DNA of 64,000 nt, from the NCBI RefSeq assembly GCF_026210795.1, contig NC_089439.1:3906001-3970000 (forward strand), in the 5' to 3' direction. Source of the DNA: Rhizophagus irregularis (taxonomy: Eukaryota; Glomeromycota; Glomeromycetes; Glomerales; Glomeraceae). Positions 1-13,019 of the stretch are shown piece after piece. Both the position numbers and the translations under genes were made by a program. Each line of letters opens with the position of its first letter. Positions within the stretch are counted from its first letter, which is position 1. The notes beneath the pieces are model-generated. The model ran no database searches and was not told where the DNA came from. It saw only the letters and a list, made by a program, of their open reading frames with translations.

Positions 1-1599
1 TATAATAATTATAATAATAAGTCACATCTTAACTATAAACGGGTTAAGGAAAAAAAATTTTTTTTTTCTTTCTTTTATTAAAATTTTCCTCATTCAATCT
101 GAAATAAAGGACCAATAAGAATATAAGATCTTTTTTAAGTAAACATTATTTCAATTATTATTATTATTATTAAAAAAAAAAATTTTAGGACATTTTGTAT
201 GAAACATTTGGGAAACTAAGGAATATTCTATGATAATATTATGTTTGTATTATGTAATGTTAATGAACATAATAGATATAATAGATATGTACTACATACT
301 ATAATTATTCCATAATTATTATTTATTTATTTATTTATATTTAAATTTATATTTTATTATATTATATTTTTTGTCCGAAAAAAAAATGATAATTCCGAAC
401 GAAAAAAAAAAATAAATAAAATAAATAAAAAATAAAAAAAAATACACAGATAGTGAAAAACATTTTGCCAAGATTATATTGTATATATTGTATATAAACA
501 TTATCTATCTATATTTTTTCATATTGTCAAGTTTTATTACACAAAAAAAATTGATTTCTTTGAAACGTTTTATATTATAACTTATTATAATAAATATAAT
601 TAATTATAATAAATTATAAAATAAATATTTAAAAAATTACTAAATTGTAATTTCTAATGTAATATGCATAATACTGTTATCAACTGTACGTATGAAACGT
701 AAAATTTTCTTAAATTTCCGGATAAATAAGATTTGTTTCAGCCTAAAAAAAATTGATTTGTTTATCAAAAATCAATGACTAAATAAGCCATCATGTGACG
801 ATTGATACATATTAAGTGAGAAAAAAGGAAAAAAAAATCAAAAAAGATTTATATATTTTTTCACGAATTAAAACAAGAATAGAAATAAAAAAAAAGATAT
901 ACAAGAATAATTAATTAAGGGGGGCTTAGCGATCTATCGGTTGATGTGGCGAGGGTAAAAAGGTTGGATATAATTGAATTTGGGAATTGGCTAAGTTTTG
1001 AATTTTTTTTAGTTTTAAATTATGAAACAAGTTGTAAAAAAAAAAAATCTTTTTATTAAAATTTTTTTTCGAAAAAGAATTATTGAAATTTTTAAAAAAA
1101 GTAAATCAGAAGATTTTTTTCACTTTTGTTCATAAAAAAAACATAAATTTCCCATTGTAACGTTAATTGCCAAGGAAATTTGATGATGCAAGGAAGATCT
1201 CTGTACTATTTGGTAAAACGATATTATAAGGAATCGTTTTACAATAATTTAGTAATTAAAAATGGAAAATTGATTCTTTTTAAATTATTACCAAATAAAG
1301 CATAGTAATTTAATAAAATAGTAAATCAAAAAAGTTGAATCTATATATACTTGAATGTCAAATCTATAAAAGGAATAGATGATCTGCAAATGGATATTTA
1401 TACGGGTAATAATAGAAACGTTTTAACGTTTCTCTCTTTTGCAAAAAAATCAAAATTCTTTTTTTTCTCTTTTTATTTGCGATTTTTTTTTTTTTTTTAC
1501 AAAACGATATAAAATATATACGTAAACACTCATATATTCATATATATATATTTTTAAAAATAACAAAATAACGTACACATTTATATCTTTAAAAGCATT
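1..1599. other. AT-rich intergenic / upstream region
   Basis: No convincing reading frame on either strand. The stretch is dominated by A and T homopolymers and short TTA/TAA runs. A TATA-like stretch lies at about 1507-1521, some 80-90 bases before the ATG at 1600, and is the only core-promoter candidate I see. Confidence 0.6.
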
Positions 1600-3306
1600 A
1601 TGTCTGATAATAATTCTACTGTAAATAATAATAATTCACTGACTATTGATTGTGGAGTGAGAAATTATTGTTATAATTCTCAAGTATGTTTTGCAGCACC
1701 AGAAGGTCCAATATGTGGTAATGTTAATAGTAATATTACAACTTATAGTTGGAAATTAAATTCCGCAGTGTTTCCCCCGATAGAATATATTGGAAGTACT
1801 ATTGGTAGAAAACAAAGAGATCCTTGTGAAATGTTTGACTACAATTTATGGTCAGATGAAAATAAAAGTTGGTTATTGACATTTTTTTATCAAAATTGGA
1901 ATCTTACTAATCCAATTCCTCCGGGTAGTTTTGTTAGACCATTGGATTTTATTGGTAGTTGTAGTAATATAGTAATATCAGCGACTGATATATCTTTACA
2001 ACAATTATATTGTGATAATAATAAATGTAGAAAAAAGATTAATACAAATACACAAAGAGCAAATTGTGTTTCATCAAATCAATGTTTGACTCAATTATGT
2101 GGGTTAACGACAATAAACCAACCTGCTGATGGTAATATCACAGTTACAAATACGACTTGTATAAATGATGGATTTATAGCTTATAATCAATTAAAAGGTA
2201 GTAGAAGTTTTAATGTAATACAAGGAGATGATGTTAATGTTAAAAGTGGTAATAATAGTGATAATATTGATGATCCGAAAAATTCTTCAGGATCGATGGT
2301 TGTTATAATTATAATTTTAGTAATATTATTTGCTTCAATGGCAATATATGGATACGCTCGTAAAATGTTTAAAAAACGTGATAATAATGAAGATGATACA
2401 CATTACTTACGTAGGGAAATTGATCCAGAAACTGGAGAAATCATTACCATAAGTACTGCAGGTGGTAGATTAAGAAGGGGTACTTCTATATTGAATCGTG
2501 GTGCTTCTTTAAATAGATCAAACAGTATTAGAACTTTACCCCCTTATAGCGTTGTAGATGAAGAACGTCCTCCTTCTTCTTCCAATGGAATTGTTAATAG
2601 TATAGCACAATTCTTTTTCCCTCCAGGAGAATTACCCCCTCCTTATGATTCATTAGAAGAAAATGTAAGCAATAATAATACGGTACTTGATATTACTTTA
2701 GATGAAGTTAGGGAAGGTGTTACCATTGAGGGAAATGGTAATGGTAATGGTAATGATAACGGTAATGGTGGTGATGGTGGTAATGGTAATGGTAATGGTA
2801 ATGACAGTGGTAATGGTAATGATAATAGTAATGGTAATGGTAATAATTCCACTAATTCCACATCGTCATTACCTGTAAGATCTACTAGTCCTAAGATAGA
2901 TGATGGTGAATCTCATCCTAGAGAATTAAGTATGATATCTGAAGTAATACCTGAAGTAACTGTTGATGATTCAGAAGCTGATAAAGTAGAAGGAAAAAAA
3001 GTAGAAGAAGAGAAAGGTGAAACAATTAATACCGGGTTATCCGAAGAAGATAAAAAATTAGAAGGGAAAAGTGAAACGATTAATACCGGTTTATCCGACG
3101 TTAAAATAGAAGAAGGGAAAAGTGAAACGATTAATACCGGTTTATCCGACGTTAAAATAGAAGAAGGGGGAAATGAAACGAGTAACATTGTTTTGTCAGA
3201 AGATAAAACAGAAGAAGGGGGAAGTGAAGCAAAGATTACTGTTGAAGATAAAGTTTTATTAGATAAGAAAATGGAGGAAGGGGGGAATGAAACAAATACA
3301 ACATAA
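1600..3306 (+). CDS. single-pass membrane protein, Cys-rich ectodomain, PPxY tail
   Basis: An uninterrupted 568-residue frame. Residues 1-228 hold about 15 cysteines and many Asn-x-Ser/Thr sites, as expected of an extracellular domain. One membrane span lies at about 233-252, followed by a basic stop-transfer cluster (KKR). The tail contains PPY at 314-316 and PPPY at 346-349, the type of motif bound by WW domains of Nedd4/Rsp5 ubiquitin ligases. A low-complexity Gly-Asn tract follows (about 378-415), then five degenerate acidic repeats of about 17 residues around the motif TINTGLS. There is no N-terminal signal peptide, so the span may act as a signal anchor, or a short upstream exon is missed. 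I do not recognise the ectodomain. A role as plasma-membrane sensor or ubiquitin-ligase adaptor is inference. Confidence 0.8.
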   Translation: MSDNNSTVNNNNSLTIDCGVRNYCYNSQVCFAAPEGPICGNVNSNITTYSWKLNSAVFPPIEYIGSTIGRKQRDPCEMFDYNLWSDENKSWLLTFFYQNWNLTNPIPPGSFVRPLDFIGSCSNIVISATDISLQQLYCDNNKCRKKINTNTQRANCVSSNQCLTQLCGLTTINQPADGNITVTNTTCINDGFIAYNQLKGSRSFNVIQGDDVNVKSGNNSDNIDDPKNSSGSMVVIIIILVILFASMAIYGYARKMFKKRDNNEDDTHYLRREIDPETGEIITISTAGGRLRRGTSILNRGASLNRSNSIRTLPPYSVVDEERPPSSSNGIVNSIAQFFFPPGELPPPYDSLEENVSNNNTVLDITLDEVREGVTIEGNGNGNGNDNGNGGDGGNGNGNGNDSGNGNDNSNGNGNNSTNSTSSLPVRSTSPKIDDGESHPRELSMISEVIPEVTVDDSEADKVEGKKVEEEKGETINTGLSEEDKKLEGKSETINTGLSDVKIEEGKSETINTGLSDVKIEEGGNETSNIVLSEDKTEEGGSEAKITVEDKVLLDKKMEEGGNETNTT

Positions 3307-4674
3307 TATCTAACCCTTTTTTTTAATTTTGTTAATTTTTGTATTATTCTTTTTGTAAAATAATTATTTAATTTTCTTTGGATAAGAAAGTAAAAAAAAA
3401 AATTTTTTTTTTTTAGAATTTTTTTTATTAGACATAATTTTTTTTAGAAAAAAAAAACAACTTTAAAAAACTTAAAAATTTTTCAGACTAATAATAAATT
3501 TTATTTTTTTTTTTCGATATTGATTATCACGTGATGAATTAACCAAAATGTTAATTCTGGCCAAAAAAAAAAAAATATCAATTTTTTCAAATACAAACAA
3601 ATTAATTTTAGTTCATTTATTATCCAATGAAAATGTTGTAAATAAAATAAAATTAAAGTTTAAAACTTTACCTGACACGAGGGTATTCACTTTACCTAAC
3701 ACAAAAGACTTTAATTGGTCAAATCATTTTTTCGGATTGAGAAAAACTATAAAAAAGTTGGTTTTAGATGTTTTACAAAAAGATTTACTCAAGAAAGGGA
3801 AGAAAATAAACCTGTATTAAGCAAAATGGCGAAATGATATCAAATAACCTTATTTTTATCCTTATCAAAAAAAAAAAATAATAATAATTAATGAACATTT
3901 TTATATTTTTCGTGAGAAAAAAGTTCAATTCTTTCTTATAAATTGCAAATTACTGCGGATGATAAGATTTTCTTTATCAGGTGATTACATAAGAATTAGA
4001 AGTATCTAGTGTTATCTTTCAAAGGAATTTGAAATCCGAGATTCCAAAATAATAATAATAAAAAAAAAGGGGGGTGGGAGAAATCAAATTGGGAATTCTT
4101 TTGGGGGTCATATTATAATAATGCAGGGCGTTAAACGTACAGATAAAATAAAAAGTTTTTTTAGCCTTGTATGAATTACTAATTATAATAAATTATCAAA
4201 TTAGTTCGCTATAATCGCTAATCATAACCAGATAAATAGTTTAAAATAAACTAATTTTGATTTGGGGCTATGCAAGAAATTGCAAATTTTTTTTTTTTTT
4301 ACGGAATCTTATAAAAGAATTATAAATTTTTTTTTTTTTTTAAGCCTCTCCCAAATAAAGAAGCCTCAGAATTGACCGGTAAATTCCGATTCAAATAACT
4401 ATGAGATTCCACTCTAAGAAGGAGTTTAACTTATAAAGTTTTTTAAAAAAAAAAAAAAGTATTTTTTTTTTATGTTATACAAAAAACGTTAAATGTTTTG
4501 ATCGTTTTTTTTTTTTTTGTAAATAAATATTATTATCATTCATTAAACAAAAATTACGTAATTTTTTATCTTTCAAGATTTGAACATTTAAAGAATTTTC
4601 ATTATTTTCATTATATAAATAAATAAATAATAATAATTATTATTATTATATAAAGTTTAATAAAATTCCCTTTG

Positions 4675-4711
<37 letters not shown>

Positions 4712-7700
4712 TGACTCCTTATGGAATAAATTGAAAGATAAGAAAAATGCAAAAATTTCAAATTTTTTTCATTAGTAGTGTAAGAAATTAAAAAAACCTT
4801 AAATTCTTCAAACTTCCCCTAGAAGATCCCCGAAAAAGGTAATTGTTGGGAACGTCAAAATCCCCGAGCCAAAGCTCAACATGGATTAGGAAAATTATTA
4901 CGCAGTAAAATCTTTTAATAAAGAAGAATTATGACTGGAAACATTCTTGCATTGCATATATGCAATATGGTCATATGTGATTCATTTTTATTCATTTTAA
5001 TGATTTAAGCTGAAAAAAGTTTTGAACTTCATTGATAAACATTCTTTTTTTGTTAAAAAATTTCAAAGTGTAACATATACAAAGAATAAATAAAAAAGCA
5101 ACTAATTTGTTTAGTATAATATTGGATTTATCTAAATTTGGAATTCTGAAAGGTTTATCTTATTAAAAGTATTAGTTGTTTGATTTTCATTCGTCGATTC
5201 TCATTTGGTCTCCTAATTGGCAAAAAGATCTCACGGGAAGAACTTTAAAATGAATAATTCGTTCTTTTTAATCCTTTCTTTTTTCATCTTTATGGGCTTT
5301 TTTAACTAACTATATTATAAATTGTATTTAACTGCAATATATTGAACTAACTGTAAAATTTCTGCAATCGTGGTAATTATCCATTGTGTTCTCATTACGG
5401 CAGTTCAACGGCTAATTGGTAATGAAAAAAAATGTGTTGTCACATTATTTGGCGTGCTGAAAAAAAAAAAAAAATTTTAATATGTACTTTTTTATGCAAT
5501 AATTTACATTATTTTTATTTAAGATAACGAATTAAAATAATGCCGCATGAAAATTTTTTCTTTTTTTTTTTGGTGTTACTATTTGTTATGTAATTTAAAA
5601 GACAACAAATATGCAAAGAATTTTTTTGCATGTTATTATTATTATGATTATTGAAAAAAGAAAAAAAAATTCTTTTAGATAATAATAATATTATTATTAT
5701 TACATTATTATTATTACATTATTATTACCACACTTACTGATCATATTTTTTTTTTTACCATATGATTAAGTTTCGTACATAAAATGTTCTGTGGGCTGCA
5801 TTAAAAAATATGCACTTTAAAAAAGGATTCGAATTTGTTTTGTTAAACTTTCTTATTAAGCATCAAACTATAATTGGATTGAATGCAAGAAAAATGCACT
5901 AGTACGACAAATTCCCTAAACCATAAAGTCCCTACAACTGCAAGGGAAATCTTTCATTTTTTGTGGTCGTCTTTAAAAATATAATTTTTTTTTTTTTCAG
6001 ATAAGACGGAAAATGCGCCAATCTACATATTTTTTGTATAACAATTAATTTAATACATATACTGTACAGTATATTCTCACACGCATTCATTCTATTAAGA
6101 ATTATTGTAATTTATAAAGTGTAAGGGACTAAGGGTTAACTAACTCACAATAGTAATAAATTTATAATAGCGTTTCAAGTACTACGCAACATACGCAACA
6201 TACGCAAACACATATTTCAATTTGCGCAACCTGTTTATTATTTAATATTAATAATAATTATTATTATTAAAAAAAAAAAAATCTTTTATCCCCATACATA
6301 TAATATTATTATCGTCCGCGCCATTCCGCGATGCTTTTAAAGACTCAATGATTTCAATGAAGTCATGATTTGCCTATATCAACATATCAACTTCCTTTTG
6401 TAACACTTTTAGTTCACCACCCGATTTTCATCCTCATTTATTATTACCCTTAAAAAAAAGATTTTTTTTTTTTTTTTTTTTTTCTCATCAAACTTATCAA
6501 ACTCCTTTAATGATGAGATGAAATATTTCCATTTGAAGTAACAAAAACTTGTAACGTTTCTATCTAAACATCATCTTTTTTTTATTGGGCGTGGAAGATC
6601 AAAAAAAAAAAAAAAAAATAATATTTTCACAAGCCATAAAATTATGAAAAATAAAAAACCCTGGATTTTTTTTTTTTTTTTTTTTATAAATAAAATATAA
6701 ATATCCCATATAATTTAATTACAGTATTACAGTATATTAAAATTGTATAAATTATGCAAGCTATGTAATGTATGCATTACATGCATTACACGTGTGAAAT
6801 AAACTTCGATTCCATGGCAACACAATCGTTACTCTAATTACTGAATATAGATATAAACAATAACCCATAAATAGGTAATATACAACACTATAAATTAATT
6901 TTTTTTTTTTATTTTTATTTTTTATTTTTTATTTTTTTTTTATCGCGCCCTTTCTTTTTTTTCCTTGTTTACCTGCTTTTTTATTCTTTAAAAAAAAATT
7001 CTTGTGAGATAAATAGATAAATAAGTGAGATAAATAGTTAAAGTTTAAAACAAAAATAAAATAAAAATAAAAAAAAAAAAATTTTTTTTTATTTTTTTTT
7101 TTCTCAAAGGCATTTATTTATTTACACTTACGAAAGGAAGTAAATTTATAAAAAGTATCCACAAATTGTTGTTTATATTTTGTGTGTGTATATATATGCG
7201 CCTCAGGGTTTGACTAAATATTTATTTTACCTTAAATTTTTAAACTTATATTTCTTGTTCACTTTTTATATATATACTGTATACTATACACAAGGTATAT
7301 CTCTCTATTTTTTATTGTAAATTTGAATAACCTTGTGACTCTTAATCGAAAACAATTAAAACAAAAGTATTCCAATTTTGTATATTTACCTGTTTATTTA
7401 TATTGAAAAAAGAAAAAAAAAAAAATTTTTCACCTCTTTTTTTTTTTTTTTTTTATATATTTTATATCGTTGGCTTATTGTTATTCTTTCCATTTTAAAA
7501 TCTTTTTTTTTTGCCTTTTAAACTTTCCCAAACTTGTCTGTCTTATAAAAAAAAAAATTTTTTTTTTCTTCCATTTTTTACCAAAGTAAATCCAATCATC
7601 ACCCATCGTTATTTTTTCATATATATATATAGGCATTATCTCCTTACCCTTTTCAAAAAAAAAAAAAGCAAAAAGTTTTTTTTAAAAAAAAAATTTCCCT

Positions 7701-7787
7701 TTTACTTTTCTTTTTTTCTTTAAACTTTTTTTTTAAAAAAAATATTTTTTTCTAAATTATAAAAATAATAAAAAAAATTATTTAAAC
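3307..7787. other. AT-rich intergenic region with microsatellites
   Basis: About 4.5 kb without a supportable gene. It contains an (AT)n run at about 4675-4708, ATT/TTA triplet runs near 5634-5720, three copies of ACGCAACAT near 6183-6205, and many poly-A/poly-T tracts. A 90-codon Lys-rich frame at 3548-3820 is probably chance. The last kilobase presumably contains the promoter and leader of the methyltransferase gene at 7788. Confidence 0.6.
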
Positions 7788-9107
7788 ATGGGACTTAAAC
7801 AATCCAAACATATTACCACTACTACTTTAGTAAATAGTTCGAAGGACAGACCTGATGTATTATTAAAAGGGGAAAGAAGAAAAAAATTCCGTTCTTTCCG
7901 TTCATCAGGAATATTATTTGATGGAACTTCAACTTTGGAAAATTGGAGATTCTCACATGGTGGAAAAAGAATACATAACTTGAAAAATGCAAAATTATTA
8001 GGTCCTATCATTGATGAAGAAGTCGAAAGATTACAAAGACAACATAGATTATTTAAACGTATTTGGCAAAGCAATTATTCTTCTCCTGTTGAAGAAAGAT
8101 TAAAAAGTGGTGGTGCAAGAATTCTCGATGTTGGGTAAGTAGTTGAATAGTCATTTTACTTAATTGCCTCTAATTGCCTCTAATTAATAAACTCATTTCT
8201 TTTATTATTAGGTGTGGACCAGGTACATGGACAATCGAAATGGCAGAATCATATCCAAAATCAACATTCACTGGTGTAGATTTTGCTCCAATATTCCCAC
8301 AAGAAAAGAGACCCGTTAACGCAAAATTCCTTCAAGCAAATATACTTGATGGTTTGCCATTCTTGGATGATACATTTGACTTTGTTCATATGAGACTTTT
8401 AGTAACGGCTTTTTCAGCAAAAGAATGGGAAGAAAAAGTTATTCCAGAATTAGCCAGAGTAACAAGACAAGGAGGTTGGGTCGAATTCATGGAAAGTGAT
8501 ATTCAATATTTTAATGAAGGTCCAGTAACACAACGTTTATCGAATGCATGTATGTATTTTGATCGGTTTTTATATCTTTAGTTTTTTTTTCTTGATGATG
8601 ATTCATGACTCACGAAAAAATTTTTCTTTTATGTTCGCAACGTAGTAATGGCATTTATGAAAGGAAAAGGTATACTTCAACCAATAGATTCTTATGTTCC
8701 AAACTCGATGGAATCTTGTGAAAAATTTGAAAAAGAAATCAAGATTGAAGAAAAGTCATGTTTTGTTGGAAAATGGGCAGGAGAATTAGGTCAATTGGTA
8801 TGTATATATTTTTATGACATCTTAGATATATCAATATCAATACATCATTACTTACAATATTCCTAATTAAAAATAGGCTGTAGATGACATAACAAAAGGA
8901 TGGGCTGCAGTCAAGTTACCGATGTCAACGATGATGGGTGCAAAACCAAGTGAATACGATGATGCTATACAAATTTTTGCCAAAGAAGTTGAACAATATA
9001 AAACATCTTTCAAAACTTGGCGATTCTTTGGACAAAAGATTTCAACCACATCATCATCAGCTATAACAACACCGTCATCATGGGATCAATCGGAACAATC
9101 ACAATAA
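7788..9107 (+). CDS. class I SAM-dependent methyltransferase
   Basis: Four exons, 7788-8134, 8212-8549, 8646-8797 and 8877-9107, join in frame across GT/AG introns to 355 residues. Motif I, the SAM-binding loop, spans the first splice junction (LDVGCGPGTW, residues about 113-122). It is followed by an acidic strand end (GVD) and a later motif (NILDGLPFLDDTFDFVH) typical of the Methyltransf_25/LaeA-like class. The substrate cannot be read from the sequence; small-molecule and protein methylation are both possible. The start MGLKQSK fits the N-myristoylation pattern (Gly2, Ser6), so membrane attachment is possible. The residues before the motif are hydrophilic, without a transit peptide. The C-terminal 20 residues are Ser/Thr-rich. 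Gene-dense fungi often carry such enzymes as large paralogous sets. Confidence 0.9.
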
Positions 9108-11269
9108 ATTTAAAAAAAAAAAATATTAAATTTAAAATATAATTTTTTTTTTACTTCGAATAATTTGATTACTCCTTATAAATTTTCACAACATATAAAC
9201 AAACATTCTAATTATATACATATTCATTAATACTTATTATTATTATTTTTAATTATCTTCAACATTGTATTTTTTAATTATTGTAAATTATTTTTTATTT
9301 TATCTTTTTCTTTTTTTAAAAATGAGATTTTTCAAGAGAAGAGATAATTTTATTTTTTTAAAGATTTTTCATATTATTTACGTTTAATATATATACATAT
9401 ATATTTTTTTTTTCAAAGAAAATTACTAAATTATTAAATTACAACGAAAAAAAAAAAAAGAAAAATTTTTTTTTAATTACACATCTAAGTTTTAATGTCG
9501 AAAGATCGAAAAAATGATTTTTTTTTTGTGTTCATAATTTTCGAGATATAGTTTTTTTTTTTTCTGCATCACATCACGATAATATCAGACACACTACATC
9601 AGCCAACCCATCACGCCATTCGCACGGAAAAAAATTTCCGAATGTTGGTTACTTTTTGCATAAAAAGGAACAATTGAAGTTAAGCGTGTCCAAAAACGGA
9701 ACATTTTAAAGAAAAAAAAAAAAATTTTTTTTTTATTATTATACTGAGTTTTCTGTACTTTTTAAGATTACAATTTTCGATATACATACTACATTCTTTA
9801 TTCTTTTTTTTTTTTTTTTCATTTTATTCATTTTATTATAACCATTATAAACCATTATAAACCATTATCTACATTATTTCATTATATTTAACCTTTTTGC
9901 ATGTTTATTTATTTATTTCCAAATTCTATTACTATGAAATCATGTTCTTTTTTTATGATAACTCCCGTTTTTTTTCTTTTTTATATCTCATCTTAAAAAA
10001 GTAAAAAAAAAAAAATTAGCCCCGATCTTCCCATATATATTTTTTTTCTTCTTCAATTCTTAAATTCAATTCTTATTTTCAATCAAATCTCATTATTCTT
10101 TTTTTTTTTTTTTTTTTCATTGTATATTTTTATTATTTGTTATTAAAAATAAAAAAAAATAAAATAAAAAAAACAAAAAAAAATTTTTTTTTTTCTTCAA
10201 AACAAACAAAAATAAAAAAAAAAGTGAAGTTTAATTTTATTATTATTATTATTTTTTTTTTATTTGTTGATTTTCATCTTACATATTTTACATATTTTAC
10301 ATATAAAAAAAAAATATATATGAAAAAAATTTTTTTTTTTTTTTTTTTTGATACATAATTGTTTATTCGAAAATTATTCTATTCTCTTTCTTTCTCTCAC
10401 CCTTTCCCCTTTTCCGGATCTTTGGCTGGGGGCGTATACTTTATAAATCAAATCTGGTTTTTTATTTTTTGTATCAACCTTAAAATGGTTATATTTCCTT
10501 TTAATTATTGGGGATTTGGGGAGTTTCCCCGTAAAAATCAACAAATTTACAGGTTAACTAAACTTTACAATTTTAAATAACTTTTTTTTTTTTAATTCTT
10601 TATCTTTTTTTTTTTTTTGCTCGAAACAAAACAAAACAAAACAAAAAAAAAAAAAAAAAAAGTAATTATAAATTACCCAAATTCGATTCGAATAAAAGAA
10701 AAAAAAACGCCAAATTTTTTTTTCGTGGTTTTAATATTTGTTTTAAAATGTAAATAAATATGTGCATGTGTGTGTAATTGCATGTTATGTTGTTTATTTA
10801 TTTATTTATTTTATTTTATTTTATTTTTTTCGCGTTTCCAATACTAAAATTGTTTTTAGAAGTTCAAAGAATGTTTTACTGCGTGGGATTACTTTGGATT
10901 ATTTTAATAACTTAATAAATAAATAAATAATAATTAAATAATAATAATATATAATAATAAAATAAAAAAAAAATATGTGAAAGAAAAAAAATGTCATTGT
11001 TATTAAAGAAAGAAATGGATGTGTAACGTATTAATTATTAATTGATGAATGCTTGCGGATAATAATTTTCTTAAATATTACAAGCTTCCTTTTTTTTATA
11101 TTTAGTTCATACATTTATATACATATATTAACATATACAGTACTGTATATATATTAGTATATTAGTATATTAGTATATGAATGTTTGAAACATCGTAAAA
11201 TATCAATATCGTAATTAAAATTCCCATATGTTATTCATATGTTAATATCCATTCACTACTGCGGCTTTT
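9108..11269. other. AT-rich spacer between convergent genes
   Basis: The 3' ends of the methyltransferase (+) and hydrolase (-) genes face each other here. I see poly-A/T tracts and a TTTA/ATTT-rich stretch at 10795-10830. Frames at 10137-10580 are low-complexity Lys/Phe translations of homopolymers and are not called as genes. Confidence 0.6.
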
Positions 11270-13019
11270 TTAAACACCTGGAAAAACACCAGCTTTATCC
11301 CAAGTAAGAACATGTTCAATACTTGATTCATCAAAATTCTGAACTTCTCCTTGATAAGTTATTTTGTAAGTTTCAAATTTATTTGATGTAGGATTAGCTT
11401 GGAGAGCTTCTTGTATAACAGTGGAAATGAATTCACTAGCTCTTCGAACTGTTACTTTTGCTGCTTCAAGGTGAGAATACTTTATTGTTTAAAAAGAATT
11501 TAATGTAATTAATGTAAGTAAACGTTTATAAAAAAAAATAAATAAATAAATAAAAAAGTTCAACAAAATGTCTTACATGAAAATTATGAAACATTTCATC
11601 ATATATTTCAAGTATAACTTGTTTACTGGGAGATTTAAAACGTGAATTATCAAAATCTACTTCATATTTTGGTAAACGATATTTTTCTGGATTAGAGGCT
11701 CTATAAGCTAGATAAACTGCTTCATCACGTAATCTTTCTACATTTCCGGCAATCTAAAAATATATTATTATTATTATTATTATTAAAAAAGACTTAAAAG
11801 ATAAAAAACGACTTAAAAGACTTTTCAAAAAAAATTTTCACCGAGTTTCGTACTTACAATTAACAATGGAGGTAAACCACCAAGTGATTCTGCCAACATA
11901 GGACTAACATAAGGAATACCAAGTCCCTCATTTACAACATAAAAACTAACGGATTGATTACCGATTCTTTTTAAAGATTCATCTCCTATTATTTTAATCT
12001 CAGGATTTTTCTGAATATTCCTAATAATATTCCCTGATCTTGTTCTAAATTCTCTATACGCATCTGAATTTGTATTTCTTGCAAATTTAAACCCTGGCAA
12101 TAATGGTAAAAAATCTGTTTCATCAACAGCTGTATCATTAAATGATGGCATACTATGCGTTAAATCAGTCCATGGACTCTAGTGAACAGTGAATAGTGAA
12201 TAGTGAATGAAAAAAAATTAAATTCGTGAAACAAAATTTAATTACTTTATTGCTGATTAAACAATTTTAAAAACATACCCATGAAACTATACCGGCTGGT
12301 AGAGGTAAACCTAAATCCCGTATCGCTAATCCTAATGAGACTACCAATCCACCTCCAGCACTGTCTCCACCAAAAACTATCTGTTCTGGCTTGTATGCTT
12401 TAAATCCAGAATCTTTAGGGGGATTCATTAGATATAAATAAGCTGCTAAAGAATCACATAACGCTGAAGGGAATGGGTTCTGTGGTGCTAATCTGTAACT
12501 AATCGTGAATATACGAGCACCAGATGTTCTTGATAATTTACAACAGAAATCATGAGCAATTTTACTATTTCCTGTACTATAAGCTCCTCCGTGTAAATAT
12601 AAAACGATTTTTTCTTTTTCCCAATCATTTTCTTCGTTCCAATCTTTATCCATAATTAATTCACCTTTTATTTCATCATTTCTAGGAGTTTTCCAAATTG
12701 GATCTATAACGATATTATAAGGTTTTACAATTTTTTCAATATATGCTTGAGCATTAATTCTATATTCATGTGGAATACTTGTTTCATATAATTTAAGATC
12801 AGAAGGAATTTTGTAAGTAAAGATGGGAATCGAACTTTGTGCAACTTCAATTGTAAATTTTTTATAAGGTGGAGCGCCAAGTGTCCCAGCTATGGATACT
12901 ATTAAATGAACTTTCAAATCCCACGATGGTTGCGGGGGTCCATGTTTAAAATGTTTAATTATTGTTGAAAAAATCAATGGAATACGTTTTAAAATCTCTA
13001 ACACGATTACCGCGAGCAT
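11270..13019 (-). CDS. HSL-family alpha/beta hydrolase (lipase/esterase)
   Basis: Four exons on the minus strand, 13019-12279, 12178-11858, 11753-11577 and 11479-11270, with phase-0 junctions at the first two introns, give 482 residues. The oxyanion-hole motif HGG is at residues 143-145 and the nucleophile elbow GDSAG at 218-222 (Ser220). The third exon carries an LRDE motif in the usual place of the catalytic Asp, and it ends close to a MFHNF motif that should supply the catalytic His. Together these mark the hormone-sensitive-lipase (alpha/beta hydrolase fold-3) family. The first 25 residues are hydrophobic and basic (MLAVIVLEIL and on), consistent with a membrane anchor or monotopic association, perhaps at ER or lipid droplets. 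The substrate is unknown; an acylglycerol or steryl ester is plausible. Confidence 0.9.

Noticed and set aside
2643-3188. Minus-strand frames inside the first membrane-protein gene
   Set aside because: They are antisense shadows of the Gly-Asn and acidic repeat regions.
3548-3820. 90-codon plus-strand frame
   Set aside because: Starts in a Lys-coding A run, has no domain or signal, and is the length expected by chance in AT-rich DNA.
10137-10580. Two adjacent frames rich in Lys and Phe
   Set aside because: Direct translations of poly-A/poly-T with no coding character.
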